From assembly GCA_030824295.1 (NCBI GenBank), contig JAVBYA010000403.1:1-6075 (forward strand): a DNA stretch of 6,075 nucleotides, given 5' to 3'. Made by a program: the position numbers and the translations under genes. Below, piece by piece: positions 5,842-6,075 of the stretch (its first letter is position 1; each line of letters opens with the position of its first letter). The notes beneath the pieces were generated by a model that saw only the letters and a program-made list of their open reading frames with translations, was not told the DNA's origin and did not search any database. The DNA comes from Bacteroidota bacterium (lineage in GTDB: Bacteria; Bacteroidota; Ignavibacteria; UBA10030; UBA8401).

Positions 5842-6075
5842 ATGTCCAATCTGATCCTGATCCGCCACGGCGAATCCCAATGGAATCTCGAGAACCGCTT
5901 CACCGGCTGGGTGGATGTACCGCTCTCCGCCAAAGGGGAAAGCGAAGCCGCCGCTGCCGGCGAAAAACTGAAGAGCTATACCTTCGATAAAGCATTCACC
6001 TCCAAACTGCAGCGGGCCAATAATACCCTCATGTTCATCCTGCGCGCCTCCAACCAGACCAATATCCCCATCGAG
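5842..6075 (+). CDS. gpmA: 2,3-bisphosphoglycerate-dependent phosphoglycerate mutase, 5' part (cut by the window edge)
   Basis: Glycolytic and gluconeogenic cytoplasmic enzyme that interconverts 3-phosphoglycerate and 2-phosphoglycerate through a phosphohistidine. Only the first 78 codons are present, against about 230-250 residues for a full protein. The start is diagnostic: LILIRHGES (4-12), where R8 and H9 are the histidine-phosphatase signature and H9 is the phospho-acceptor, then QWNLENRFTGWVDVPLS (13-29). The segment AFTSKLQRANNTL (about 52-64) matches the conserved 'TSxLxRAxxTL' region. The ENRFTGW motif distinguishes dPGM from other histidine phosphatases such as cobalamin-pathway CobC or broad acid phosphatases. 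The frame is open to the end of the window. The gene is preceded by the metH terminator and 257 nt of repeat-containing spacer, so it probably has its own promoter, which I could not identify. Confidence 0.95.
   Translation, partial: MSNLILIRHGESQWNLENRFTGWVDVPLSAKGESEAAAAGEKLKSYTFDKAFTSKLQRANNTLMFILRASNQTNIPIE

Noticed and set aside
5618..5854. Small + strand ORF of 78 codons between metH and gpmA
   Set aside because: It begins inside the metH terminator hairpin, translates the heptad array into repeated SSIQ-like peptide, and overlaps the gpmA start. It has no ribosome-binding site or recognisable domain.

Overview
The window is ordinary bacterial chromosome carrying three housekeeping metabolic genes and one small accessory gene, all on the + strand. 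In order they are a single-chain iron-sulfur L-serine dehydratase (15-1391), a small four-helix-bundle protein of the 23S-rRNA-intervening-sequence (S23/IVP) family (1621-1974), a complete cobalamin-dependent methionine synthase, MetH (2093-5584), and the 5' end of a 2,3-bisphosphoglycerate-dependent phosphoglycerate mutase, GpmA (5842 to the window edge). The housekeeping genes look moderately GC-rich (one sampled 60-nt stretch of metH is 60% GC). The small gene is only about 40% GC (141 of 354 by hand count). The short C-terminal half of MetH is of the type known from cyanobacteria, actinobacteria and related lineages rather than E. coli. That MetH type, together with a free-standing S23 gene and heptad repeats, suggests a Bacteroidota/Chlorobiota/Ignavibacteria-like or candidate-phylum bacterium, but this placement is only a tentative inference.

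Layout: sdaA ends at 1391 and is closed by an intrinsic terminator at 1510-1543. The 1550-2066 segment looks like an inserted cassette. It begins with a purine-rich, degenerate period-7 stretch (1550-1584), then has a candidate promoter and the AT-rich S23 gene. It ends in a clear 84-nt array of twelve ACTCNNN heptamers (1983-2066) that stops 26 nt before the metH start codon. The heptads on the two sides of the S23 gene are in inverted orientation. metH follows and ends in a very strong terminator (5608-5644). The metH-gpmA gap holds a second period-7 array of eight ATCCAGT-like heptamers (5659-5714), a long imperfect hairpin (5720-5775) and two further heptads (5782-5795). gpmA starts after a good ribosome-binding site.

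How the genes relate: L-serine dehydratase converts serine to pyruvate and ammonia. MetH regenerates methionine from homocysteine using methyl-tetrahydrofolate, whose one-carbon unit generally comes from serine. GpmA interconverts 3- and 2-phosphoglycerate in glycolysis. They share central serine/one-carbon/glycolytic metabolism, but each housekeeping gene has its own terminator or long spacer, so they do not look like one operon. The part most worth a second look is the S23 gene with flanking inverted heptad repeats, together with the second heptad array that shares the same 'TCAAG' word and alternating pattern. This could be a small mobile or repeat-associated element.
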